This document shows, piece after piece, positions 1 to 7,745 of a stretch of 64,000 nucleotides of DNA. A model generated the notes under the pieces. It was not told where the DNA came from. It saw nothing but the letters and a program-made list of their open reading frames with translations, and made no database searches. The DNA lies in contig NZ_BNBL01000015.1 in the NCBI RefSeq assembly GCF_014655595.1, positions 1-64,000 on the forward strand, given 5' to 3'. The stretch's first letter is position 1. Each line of letters opens with the position of its first letter. The DNA comes from Streptomyces griseocarneus. Lineage in GTDB: Bacteria > Actinomycetota > Actinomycetes > Streptomycetales > Streptomycetaceae. Made by a program: the position numbers and the translations under genes.

Positions 1-552
1 ACTTACCTCCGCGAGCGCGATACCCACTACATCGCCCAGGCCAAGGCCAACCATCCCGGCCTGTTCGACAGAGTCCGCCGCCTGCCATGGCGTGAGATCA
101 GGCCCGACCACCACGACCGTACGCGGGCCCATCACCGCCTGGAGATCCGGCGGCTGAAGGCCACCGCCTTCGCCCACCTCGGCTAACCAGATGCCCGCCA
201 GGCCCTGCAAGTCGTGCGCTGGAGGAAGGACTTCACCAGCGGCAAGCTCACCATCGAGCGCGTCTACCTGATCACCAGCCTGCCGCCCGGCGCGGTCACC
301 GACGCCCAGCTCGCCGACTGGATCAGAGGGCACTGGAAGATCGAAAATCTTCTGCACCACGTCCGCGACCGCACGTTCCGCGAGGACGACTCCAAGATCC
401 ATGTCGGCCATCTCCCGCGCAGCATGGCCGGCCTGCGCAACCTCGCCATCGGCGTCCACCGTCAGGACGGCCACACCAACATCGCCGCCGCTCTACGTCA
501 CACCGCCCGCGACTGGCGAAGGCCCCTGGCCGCCCTCGGACTCACCGGATGA
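1..552 (+). pseudogene. ISAs1-family transposase, C-terminal part, with in-frame stop
   Basis: Frame 1 is open from the window edge and reads as the C-terminal half of an ISAs1-family DDE transposase. Typical segments are IERVYLITSL, the WIRGHWKIENLLHHVRDRTF block holding the last catalytic Glu, and MAGLRNLAIGV. A TAA at 184-186 interrupts the same frame and both sides match the family, so this copy is inactive. The N-terminal part lies outside the window. The family call is secure; no end of the element is visible. Confidence 0.85.
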
Positions 553-585
553 AACCGGACAGACCTCGATCATGCAAGGGACCCT

Positions 586-720
586 GGGGCCGAAACGCCG
601 AGCCGTCCGCGAGCGTTTTGGACTCCCAGACCGTCAAGACCTCCGCCAACGTGCACCTCGCGGGCCAGGGCACCGACGCAGGAAAACGGATCATCGGACG
701 CAAACGCCACCTGGGTGGCT
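586..720 (+). pseudogene. IS5-family transposase fragment
   Basis: A short stretch in the frame beginning near 549 reads as the first catalytic region of an IS5-family transposase (VLDSQTVKTSANV, then GTDAGKRIIGRKRHL). It has no family-like sequence on either side. It sits between the ISAs1 remnant and the left end of the ISL3 element, and the match stops about 15 bases before that end. It is a debris fragment, not a gene. Confidence 0.7.
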
Positions 721-735
721 GCGTAGGTGAGATCG

Positions 736-757
736 GGTTCTGGTCCAACTTCTGTGG
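736..757 (+). repeat. Left terminal inverted repeat of the ISL3 element
   Basis: These 22 bp are an exact reverse complement of 3034-3055. The outer bases GGTTCT resemble ISL3-family ends. Confidence 0.8.
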
Positions 758-836
758 AGCTCTCACGCTCTGTAACCTGCCGGGACTGGATGGCCCTTCG
801 TGACTCGTTGACAGACCTGTTTGGGATCATGCCCAC

Positions 837-1334
837 ATGGACTTCGACCTCGCCCCACCGAGCGGCGTTGGGCCGTTGCGGATCGGTATGACTCGGCACG
901 CGGCCAACACGGCGCTGGACTCGCTCCGCGATCTCTCTGCGGTCTCGGAGTCTGATCGGCCGGGCCAGCACGTCTTCCGTCCCAGCGGGCTGATGATCAG
1001 CATCCACTGCATGCGAGACATGCTTGAAGCCATCGAGTTGGGAAGGCCGTCGTCCCAGACGGACCGAGTGTTGTTTCAGGGTGTGGACGTGTTCGCGCTT
1101 CCGGCCCGCGAGGTTGTCCAGCGCATGGGCGAGTTCACCTCGATTGAGGAAGATCCTGACGACGATGCTTCATTCATTGCCCCGGACTTGCTGCTGAGCT
1201 TCTGGCGTCCATTCGCAGCCGACGATGAGCCCGAGGAAGAGCAGGGCTACCACTTCAGCTCGGTCCTGCTGGCACGGCCTGGCTACTACGACACCCCTGC
1301 TCAGGCTGCGGAGCGACTCCAGCAGAGCTCGTGA
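837..1334 (+). CDS. Hypothetical protein, passenger of the ISL3 element
   Basis: An intact 165-residue acidic protein lies inside the ISL3 inverted repeats, convergent with the transposase and ending 8 bases before that gene ends. I do not recognise the family. It has a GVGPLRIGMT motif near residue 10, no signal peptide or membrane segment, and an acidic stretch near residue 135. The ATG at 837 is taken as start; the ribosome binding site is weak. Its place within the element suggests it moves with it. An immunity or antitoxin-like role is only a guess. Confidence 0.65.
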   Translation: MDFDLAPPSGVGPLRIGMTRHAANTALDSLRDLSAVSESDRPGQHVFRPSGLMISIHCMRDMLEAIELGRPSSQTDRVLFQGVDVFALPAREVVQRMGEFTSIEEDPDDDASFIAPDLLLSFWRPFAADDEPEEEQGYHFSSVLLARPGYYDTPAQAAERLQQSS

Positions 1335-1342
1335 CGGGCCCG

Positions 1343-2934
1343 TCAGGACGCCAGCAGGACTCGTTTTCGCAAGAGGCCGAAGCCGGCCCGGCCGTACATC
1401 TGGCGCTTGATCATTTTGATCCGGTTGACGTGGCCTTCGACGACGCCGGAGCTCCACGGCAGTGTGAGGCCGGCGGTGACGGCTACGAGATCGCGTTCGA
1501 GGCCGTTGACGAAGGTGTGGAGGCTGGGCAGGTCGTCGGCGCGGACCACCTTGATCCATTGCGGGAGCTGGTCGCCCTGGAGCTGGGTGAGCATCTTCCC
1601 GAACGCGCGGACATGCCCCGTGAGGGCATCCAGTTCGGGGCAGCCGGCGAGGACGGCTTTGAGCTTCAGGCGCTCGCTCTCCGGCAGGGTATCGGGGTGG
1701 GTCAGGATCCAGCTGGTGACCGTGCGTGGGGACGGCGGCGGGCTGCTGGTGCGGTCGGGGTTGTGCGGAACGGCTGGAGGTAGGCACGGACGGCTCCGTA
1801 GCCGCCGGTGTAGCCGTGAGCCTTGATCTCTTCCCAGAGGGTCCAGGCGTTCGTGCAGCCTTCGGCCCATCGCTCGTGCAGGTAGGGCTTGAAGTCGTCG
1901 AGCTTGGTCAGGCGGTTCTGCCACTGCCCCTGGAACAGGTCTTCCGGCCTGGCGGCGTCGGCCAGTCGTTGGACGGTTCGGTAGGTCATGCCGAGCTGGC
2001 GCTGGATCGAGCGTCGGCTGTGGCCGGCAATCAGCAGCGCGTGGACGGTGGCGTGCTTGGCCCGGGTGCGATCGGCGAAACGGTGCCCGGTCGGCCATGG
2101 CGACCCGCTCTCGGCCGGGGCCGGCGCCTTCTCCGGCACCGACTCTACGAAGGCCGCACGGAGGCACGGGCGGTGGCGGGAGACACACCGCTCGGCCGCT
2201 TCGCCGAGGTTGCGCCACAGGTGGAACCGGTCGGCGACCTGGACCGCAGTGGGCACCCCGATCCTGGCCCCCTCGGCGAAGAACGGAGCACGGTCACGGC
2301 AGACGACCTCGATCCCCGGGCGTTCGGCCAGCCAGGCCGCGACAGTGCCCGCCTCACGATCCGGCAGCAGATCAATCGGCCTGCGAGTCTCGACGTCGAC
2401 CAGCACAGTCCCGTAGACGCGGCCCTTTCGCATCGCGTACTCGTCGACGCCGACCACTCGCGGGACCTGTGGCTGGGGTTCCGGGAGGGCGTCGACCAGC
2501 CGCAGGACCGTATTCCGGCTGATCCTCGCCCCGAAGACGTCGGCCAGCCTGGCACCGGCACGGCCGGCCAATGCGAGGCCGACCTCGGCCAGGACTGACC
2601 GCATGCGTTCGGTCCGCTGGCTGTATCGCCGGGTCAGGCCCGCGACCTGCTCGACGAACGTCCGCCGCACACAGGAGACGTCCTCGCACGTGAAGCGCCG
2701 GACACGAAGCCGCAGCACCACCCGCCGTCCCGCCACGGGGAGGTCAGCTGGAAACCGCAGGTAGGAGCCGTGCACCCGCCCCGACCAGCTCCCACAACCC
2801 GGGCACCGAGCCCCAGCCGTCCGGCATCTGACACCGACCCGAATCACCTCGCCATCGTCCTGCACCGACTCCACCCTGATCCCCGGATCCGCCAGGAAGA
2901 GTAGCTCTTCCAGCCGGAGCAGTACCTCGCGCAC
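1343..2934 (-). pseudogene. ISL3-family transposase, frameshifted
   Basis: The N-terminal frame (1702-2934) starts with a zinc-ribbon (Cys at about 37, 44 and 47) and carries the first two catalytic acidic residues in VVGVDEYAMRKG and QVADRFHLW. The C-terminal part with the catalytic Glu (SSGVVEGHVNRIK) and RKRVLLAS end is in another frame (1343 to about 1755). The frames meet near 1730-1760 in a proline-rich, C-rich stretch, which indicates a one-base indel. Joined, the protein would be about 530 residues, normal for ISL3. Programmed frameshifting is not typical of this family, so a disabled gene is more likely. Confidence 0.85.
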
Positions 2935-3033
2935 AGCCCAGAACCATCAGCCCGAACGTTGTCGGCACCAGCAGTTTCCAGACGATCTCGCGAGATCTAC
3001 CAGCAAGATCAACAGTCACAAGGAGTAGGAACA

Positions 3034-3055
3034 CCACAGAAGTTGGACCAGAACC
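3034..3055 (-). repeat. Right terminal inverted repeat of the ISL3 element
   Basis: Exact inverted copy of 736-757. It lies 100 bases upstream of the transposase start, the usual position for the promoter-side end of an IS. Confidence 0.8.
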
Positions 3056-3094
3056 GTAACCCACCAACAAAGCCAGGACGATGACAGTTGCCAC
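3056..3094 (-). pseudogene. First codons of a small hydrophobic protein cut by the ISL3 element
   Basis: Twelve bases beyond the phage-like gene, an ATG at 3094 begins MATVIVLALLVG, which looks like the start of a short membrane protein. After about 13 codons the frame runs into the ISL3 terminal repeat. The gene was probably interrupted by insertion. Its identity is unknown. Confidence 0.4.
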
Positions 3095-3106
3095 ACGGCA
3101 CCCCCT

Positions 3107-3478
3107 TCAAGCTGCAGAGGCGGAGAGGGAATTGAAGGTGCCCTCGACGAGGTTCTCCGCCGTCGGTAGACCCGGGTCCATCCACAGCGCATGCCCATGG
3201 GCCCCGCGCCCCAGAAGCGCGGTCGCGGCCGGGCTGAGGACGACCTGCACAGTGGCCGTGGTGGTGTCGACGGTGATGTAGCCCTGGGCGCTGCTGACGG
3301 TGGTGACCTTGATCAGCGGCGGCGTGGTGGTGTCGGCCGCGGTGGGGCAGACGACGAACTCGAAGGCCTTGCCGCTGATGTTCATGGGGCCGCCGTTGTC
3401 GTCGCGCAGCTCGAAGGTCACGGCCCACTGCGACCCGGATACCGCCCAGGTGGTCCACCGCATGGGGAGTCCGGCCAC
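3107..3478 (-). CDS. Phage-tail-region-like hypothetical protein
   Basis: A 123-residue protein rich in beta-strand-forming residues (for example VTFELRDDNGGP, AFEFVV, GYITVDTTTATVQVVLS). The composition resembles small baseplate or tail-fibre-associated proteins of actinophages. The GTG at 3478 is preferred over the GTG at 3484 because GGGGAG then lies six bases upstream. The interrupted hydrophobic ORF directly downstream would fit a prophage remnant. No other phage structural gene remains, so the role is an inference from composition. Confidence 0.55.
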   Translation of the reverse strand: MAGLPMRWTTWAVSGSQWAVTFELRDDNGGPMNISGKAFEFVVCPTAADTTTPPLIKVTTVSSAQGYITVDTTTATVQVVLSPAATALLGRGAHGHALWMDPGLPTAENLVEGTFNSLSASAA

Positions 3479-3693
3479 GGGCACCTCCCCGGTTCAGGGG
3501 TTCTAGAGCCTGGCAAGCCGACCAGACCGCTTCCATGTCCTGACAGGCCCTGGGCTCCGGAGCGTTGAGAAGAATGTGTGCCGGGGTCGAGCCTCACACG
3601 CCCAGTGGTGCGCCGTCACGCGCTGCTTGATGGGGGTGTCGGACCGAGCCGATCCTGGCGTAGCCCGTTCTTGCTCCGATGAGAGGGACGCGT

Positions 3694-4512
3694 GTGGCGG
3701 ACAAGATATTTCAGCGAACGGACGACTCAGGCAAGGTCACCATCGCGGTGTTCCGGCGGCAGGCATCAGCCCCGGCGGCTCACTTCCATGACTTTCAGGT
3801 CGACGTCGATCCCGACATGGTGGCGATCGGCGGTGGGGCGACAGGTGTGGATGCTCCGCAAGGAGCGCTCCTGACGGCCTCCTACCCGGACAGCAACCGG
3901 TCGGCATGGCTGGTGTCCTCCAAGGACCACCTCGTCCCGGAACCCCACCGGCTGGTGGGATTCTCCATCGGGATGAGGATCGCCGGTGTGAGCCGGCGGG
4001 ACCTCTTGAGGCAGCATCTGCAGTTCACCCAGGTCACGAGCGGCGGCGCGCAGCACCCCACCGCTTCCGGAGGACCGTCCGAGGGCTTTGCCCTGATCAG
4101 TGGAGGGTTTCGGGTCAACTGGCGACCTGGGGCGGGGAACCTGGCCACAGCGTCGTTCCCCGAGTTTGATGAACAGTGGACGGCCCGGTCCAAGGACCAC
4201 ATCGAGCCGGCACCCTGCACCATTGATGTCTTCTCCGTCGGGCTCAGGGCCCATATCCCTGGAGCGGGAAGGGTTGAACGCCGGGCGAGCAGCAGCATCG
4301 GCGGTCCAGCCGCCCATCCATCCGCCACGGCGACGCTGCACGGCGCCTTCGCCTTGACCGGGATCGGCGCGGAGGCGCGTTGGGGGGAACCCGGTTCGCT
4401 GCTGTGGCAGATCGAGCCGTTCAACCAGGGTGTGACGGCATCGGCCAAGGACCATGTGAAGCCGTCTCCCGCCATGATCAAAGCGTGGGCCATCGGAATC
4501 CGAATGACCTGA
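3694..4512 (+). CDS. Protein of three internal repeats with S(A)KDH motifs, unknown function
   Basis: An intact 272-residue protein. The GTG start at 3694 is chosen because GAGAGGGA lies five bases upstream; an in-frame ATG at 3679 overlaps that site. Three modules of roughly 80-90 residues each end alike: WLVSSKDHLVPEPHRLVGFS, then WTARSKDHIEPAPCTIDVFS, then VTASAKDHVKPSPAMIKAWA. Each is followed by a short hydrophobic strand (IGMRI, VGLRA, IGIRM). There is no signal peptide or membrane helix. The triplication suggests a three-bladed beta fold, but I do not recognise the family. Confidence 0.8.
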   Translation: MADKIFQRTDDSGKVTIAVFRRQASAPAAHFHDFQVDVDPDMVAIGGGATGVDAPQGALLTASYPDSNRSAWLVSSKDHLVPEPHRLVGFSIGMRIAGVSRRDLLRQHLQFTQVTSGGAQHPTASGGPSEGFALISGGFRVNWRPGAGNLATASFPEFDEQWTARSKDHIEPAPCTIDVFSVGLRAHIPGAGRVERRASSSIGGPAAHPSATATLHGAFALTGIGAEARWGEPGSLLWQIEPFNQGVTASAKDHVKPSPAMIKAWAIGIRMT

Positions 4513-4559
4513 GCCAGTCCTGCGAACAGGGGCGCTCAGCTACGGTCTTCGACAGCTGA

Positions 4560-4784
4560 TCAAGCGGCGGTGTAGTGCCGCCGCGCTCGCTGACGCGTGG
4601 CCTGCTCGGCCTTCACCACGTCGATGGCGCGGTACTTGGGGACCTTGCATCGTGGGGAGTTCGCCCGGACGAGGTGACCGCGGTGTGCCCAGCTCCTAAT
4701 GACCTCGCGAGTGACGCCAGCTGCCTCGGCTGCCTGCGCGGTCGTCCACAGCGTTGTCTGGAGGTCACCGTCGAGATCCACCAT
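4560..4784 (-). CDS. Small helix-turn-helix DNA-binding protein
   Basis: A 74-residue protein with a MerR/excisionase-type winged helix: LWTTAQAAEAAGVTREVIRS, then WAHRGHLVRA and a C-terminal YRAIDVVKAEQATRQ helix. The ATG at 4784 has GGGAGG five bases upstream. It lies downstream of, and in the same direction as, the truncated zinc-ribbon gene at 4837. Paired genes of this kind occur in Streptomyces integrative elements and prophages, which suggests a mobile-element origin. Confidence 0.7.
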   Translation of the reverse strand: MVDLDGDLQTTLWTTAQAAEAAGVTREVIRSWAHRGHLVRANSPRCKVPKYRAIDVVKAEQATRQRARRHYTAA

Positions 4785-4836
4785 TCTCGCCTCCCACGAA
4801 CGCGAAAACCCCGGGCTCATGAGTCCGGGGTGGTCG

Positions 4837-5345
4837 TCAGCGGGCACACATGTACCTGGCGATCACGTTACGCGTAACGCCGTTGAACGGCCAGGCAGCG
4901 TAGGAGGCGGCGAGCGTGGCGGTGTGCGCGGCGTACTCGGCCGGGGTCAGGAGCAGGCCGCAGGTGACATTGCGGCATTCGATGTAGTCGTCACCGTCCG
5001 CGCGGAACAGCCCCAGCAGATCGCAGCGCGGGCAGGGCGCGGCATAGCGCTCCACTCCGGTGTCCCGGCGGGTGAAGTGGATCGCGGCGGTGTGCCAGGA
5101 GTGGATCTGCGCGGCGGGGTTGGCGGAAAGTCGGTCGTGCACCTCTGCGGCGGCGGGGCGCTCGGTCAGAGCCCAGTCGAGGTGTGCGGAGAGGAACCGT
5201 ACCGCGGAGGCGATGGCGGCTCCCTCAGCAGTCGGCCGGCGGCGCTGGAGCCGGCGCAGGTCGCGGATGTCGTCCTCGAGGGTGAGCATGGCGCCGACGA
5301 TGTGATCGGTGACGAGCCGGGCGGCCTCGCCGGGCCATGGGGGCG
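4837..5345 (-). pseudogene. C-terminal part of a zinc-ribbon hypothetical protein
   Basis: About 165 residues remain, from SPPWPGEAARLVTDH to the C-terminus. A CPRC...C..C arrangement (APCPRCDLLGLF, then ECRNVTCGLLL) suggests a zinc ribbon, followed by TPAEYAAHTATLAASYAA. The usual start is missing because upstream sequence switches, near 5345-5375, to a tyrosinase fragment in another frame. Gene fusion by deletion is the likely cause. Confidence 0.65.
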
Positions 5346-5732
5346 AGGCGACGAACGGCCGATCGTGCCCACTTTGGGCCCGAGGGGGAACTTCTCGGGT
5401 GTCTGCTCGCTGATCCATTCCCAGTACGGAATAGTGACGTTCGGCGTGCGCGGCGGGTCGGCCGATTGGAGCAGCTTTTCGCAGTAGTGCAGATGGGCCC
5501 GATGCCAGGGCAGGAAGAGATCGCTGCCGTGCTCGCAGGCGATGCGCGGGGATCCCGCGGAACCGTTGTGCAGAGCCGCCTGGAACGCGTACCCGGTCGG
5601 ATCGTTCTCGTCCACCTCGGAACGTTGCCGGAGCACGTCGAGTGCGTGGATGTAGCCGTCCAGTTCCGCGTCGGTGAGGGAGTTGATGTGGTGGTGGCCG
5701 ACGCCAACGGTCTGCGGCTGGCCGTGGCGCAT
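5345..5732 (-). pseudogene. Tyrosinase-family copper protein, N-terminal fragment
   Basis: Starts at ATG 5732 with AGGAGG six bases upstream, so the original 5' end is intact. The protein carries copper-site features of the tyrosinase family: VGVGHHHINSLTDAEL, SDLFLPWHRAHLHYCEKLL (CuA histidines) and VTIPYWEWISEQTP. It ends after GPKVGTIG, where unrelated sequence begins, so the CuB site is missing and the product cannot be a working tyrosinase. Confidence 0.8.
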
Positions 5733-5988
5733 GATGGCCTCCTGGGTTCCAGTACATGAAACGGCCAGATCCCCGCCCTCTCCAGCCTCGGCCGCGGCCC
5801 TCTGGATGCCCCCTCCCATACGACAGCGCGCAGGTTGCCTTGGGGCGGCCGATCGGCAGCGTCACTGCCACTCGATGGTGTCAGCGGGCCCGGCCGCCCG
5901 GCCGGTCTCCCGACATCTGCCGTCCCGCCTTCCGATGCTGACTGGGCCGGGGAACCCGTCCCGGGCCGAGCACCGTCGGAGTGTAGTC

Positions 5989-7167
5989 ATGGCAGCACCG
6001 GTCTTGACAGACCACAGCATCCCGTGGACGTCGACCATCCCCGCGAACAAGAACGAGCCCGCCACGCTCTTCGTGAGGGAGCGCAACGGCACCAAGCCGA
6101 ACAAACCACGCGAGCCCGTCCTGATGCTGCACGGCCGCAGTGTGCCGGCCCTGGCGGGCTTCGACCTCCAGCACGGCAAGTACGGCTGGGCCGAATTCCT
6201 GGCCGACGCGGGCTATGACGTGTTCGTCATGGACCTCCAGGGATCCGGCCGGTCCACGCGCCCGAAAATGGACGACCCGCGCAACGTGAACCCTGCCCAG
6301 AAGTACCTCCTGCAGGACCACCCGGGCGGTGCATCGGGCCCTGTGCAATACACGTCCCAGCTGGACAATTCCCAGAGCAACTGGGACGAGGTGCACAAGG
6401 TCGTCACCTACATCAAGGACCTCACAGGCGCCTCCAAGCTCGACCTCATCGGCTGGTCGGCCGCCGCGCAACAGCTCGGTCCCTATGCCATCCAGCACAA
6501 GGAGAACGTCAAGAGCCTGCTCTTGCTCGCGCCGATCTTTCCGCCGAACGGCAGACAGAGCAAACCCGGGACGCGCTGGGATCCGCCCTTGCCGATGCCC
6601 GTGAGCGTACCCGCCGCCGTCTTCGGCTTTCCCATGACCCTCGGCACCAAGGCCGGTTTCACCGCCGCGTGGGACAGAGACGTGAAGTGCCACAAACAGC
6701 GGGAGGAGGGGATGGTCGACGTGGCGTGGAAGGCGATCATGGAGAACGACGCAATCGGCGCCACATGGGGCCCTGAGGCGGAGGGGGCGCCCGGGGTGCC
6801 CGAGGGCGTCATGCGGGTCAAGAATCCGTACTGGTGGGGCTGGAACTCCACCACCGTGCCGCTGGACGGCATCCTCGGCTCCGACGTCCCCGTGCTCATC
6901 ATCTACGGAGACCTCGACTCCACGGTCAACACGCCGGCCGACCTCGGCCTGCTGCACTTCTCGGTGCCTGCGCTCTACGACGCCATCCCCGGCGCACAGA
7001 AGCTGATGTTCCGCATCGCCTGCGCAGGCCACCAGATCCCCTGGGAGCGCCGGGCCCAGACAGTGCACAAGATGTCCCGGCAGTGGCTCAAGGACAACAC
7101 CGTGGAAGACCTCGCGAAAGGCAGCTACTTCCTGGACGAGGACGGCGTCATCACTCCGATGGACTGA
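5989..7167 (+). CDS. Alpha/beta hydrolase
   Basis: A 392-residue protein with an alpha/beta-hydrolase plan: oxyanion-hole region VLMLHGRS (about 44-51), nucleophile elbow LIGWSAAA with Ser157, acid YGDLDSTV (about 310) and histidine ACAGHQIPW (about 350). The elbow is G-W-S-A-A rather than the usual G-x-S-x-G, a tolerated variant. There is no signal peptide, so it is probably cytoplasmic. The substrate is unknown; an esterase or lipase-like reaction is plausible. The gene stands alone and is followed 77 bases later by a strong hairpin. Confidence 0.85.
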   Translation: MAAPVLTDHSIPWTSTIPANKNEPATLFVRERNGTKPNKPREPVLMLHGRSVPALAGFDLQHGKYGWAEFLADAGYDVFVMDLQGSGRSTRPKMDDPRNVNPAQKYLLQDHPGGASGPVQYTSQLDNSQSNWDEVHKVVTYIKDLTGASKLDLIGWSAAAQQLGPYAIQHKENVKSLLLLAPIFPPNGRQSKPGTRWDPPLPMPVSVPAAVFGFPMTLGTKAGFTAAWDRDVKCHKQREEGMVDVAWKAIMENDAIGATWGPEAEGAPGVPEGVMRVKNPYWWGWNSTTVPLDGILGSDVPVLIIYGDLDSTVNTPADLGLLHFSVPALYDAIPGAQKLMFRIACAGHQIPWERRAQTVHKMSRQWLKDNTVEDLAKGSYFLDEDGVITPMD

Positions 7168-7243
7168 TGGACGAACATCCCGCCAGGCGGGACTGGAGGC
7201 CTCCGATAGACCGCCTGGGCCTTGTGCAGATGGGACCGCACCC

Positions 7244-7274
7244 AGGCTATGGCCGACGGAGTCGGCCATAGCCT
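7244..7274 (+). terminator. Perfect hairpin after the hydrolase gene
   Basis: A 14-bp perfect stem (AGGCTATGGCCGAC and its complement) with a 3-base GGA loop lies 77 bases after the hydrolase stop. It has no U-tract directly after it, as is common for Streptomyces terminators. Confidence 0.65.
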
Positions 7275-7541
7275 CCTCGTCGGTCTTTGTTGTCGGCGAC
7301 AACCTGCACCCGCGCGGTTTCCATGCCGAGGGCTGAGAGCCTGCCGGATGGGACCGAATCCCGGTTCGCCCGGAAGGCTCAGCACGGATGGCCCGGGGCT
7401 CTCCGCGACCGTACGTTCGTCAGGGATCAGCGTGCCCGGGCCAGTGCCGCACCGGTCCGCCTCCTAGTACCAGCTCAGGAGAGGTGACCACTCGTCGCCG
7501 CGATCCGAACCGGGGTCCTTGACCACCGCGACCATCTGTGC

Positions 7542-7745
7542 GTGGCGGCCGAGTTCGACCACCGGTACTCCCTCAGACCCCCGTCGGCCGCCATGGGCGG
7601 CACGGCGGCCGACTACGCCACCAACCGCGCTGCGCTCAACGACGCACTCGGGCCGGGGCGACTGGACGGGGCGACGGCTGCCGATCCGGACAAGTGGGGC
7701 GCCCACGGCCGCGATATCGACCAACTGGCAGGTTTCAACGTTTGA
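7542..7745 (+). CDS. Possible remnant of a coding region, 67 residues
   Basis: This frame has strong GC third-position bias and reads like real protein (RPPSAAMGGTAADYATNR, then GAHGRDIDQLAGFNV), but has no family I recognise. The GTG at 7542 has no clear ribosome binding site. It overlaps the end of the convergent pentapeptide gene by 11 bases. It is probably the C-terminal end of a lost gene. Confidence 0.35.
   Translation: MAAEFDHRYSLRPPSAAMGGTAADYATNRAALNDALGPGRLDGATAADPDKWGAHGRDIDQLAGFNV

Larger units (their letters stand above)
736..3055. mobile_element. ISL3-family insertion sequence with a passenger gene
   Basis: A perfect 22-bp inverted repeat (736-757 and 3034-3055, starting GGTTCTGG) bounds an ISL3-family transposase gene (minus strand) and one convergent extra gene (837-1334, plus strand). 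The repeats continue imperfectly inward for about 20 bases more. ISL3 elements usually make 8-bp target duplications. The flanks here (TGAGATCG and GTAACCCA) do not match, so one side may have been rearranged after insertion. The transposase is frameshifted, so the copy is probably not autonomous. Confidence 0.75.

Noticed and set aside
728..3063. Target-site duplication for the ISL3 element
   Set aside because: The 8 bases outside the two inverted repeats (TGAGATCG, GTAACCCA) do not match.
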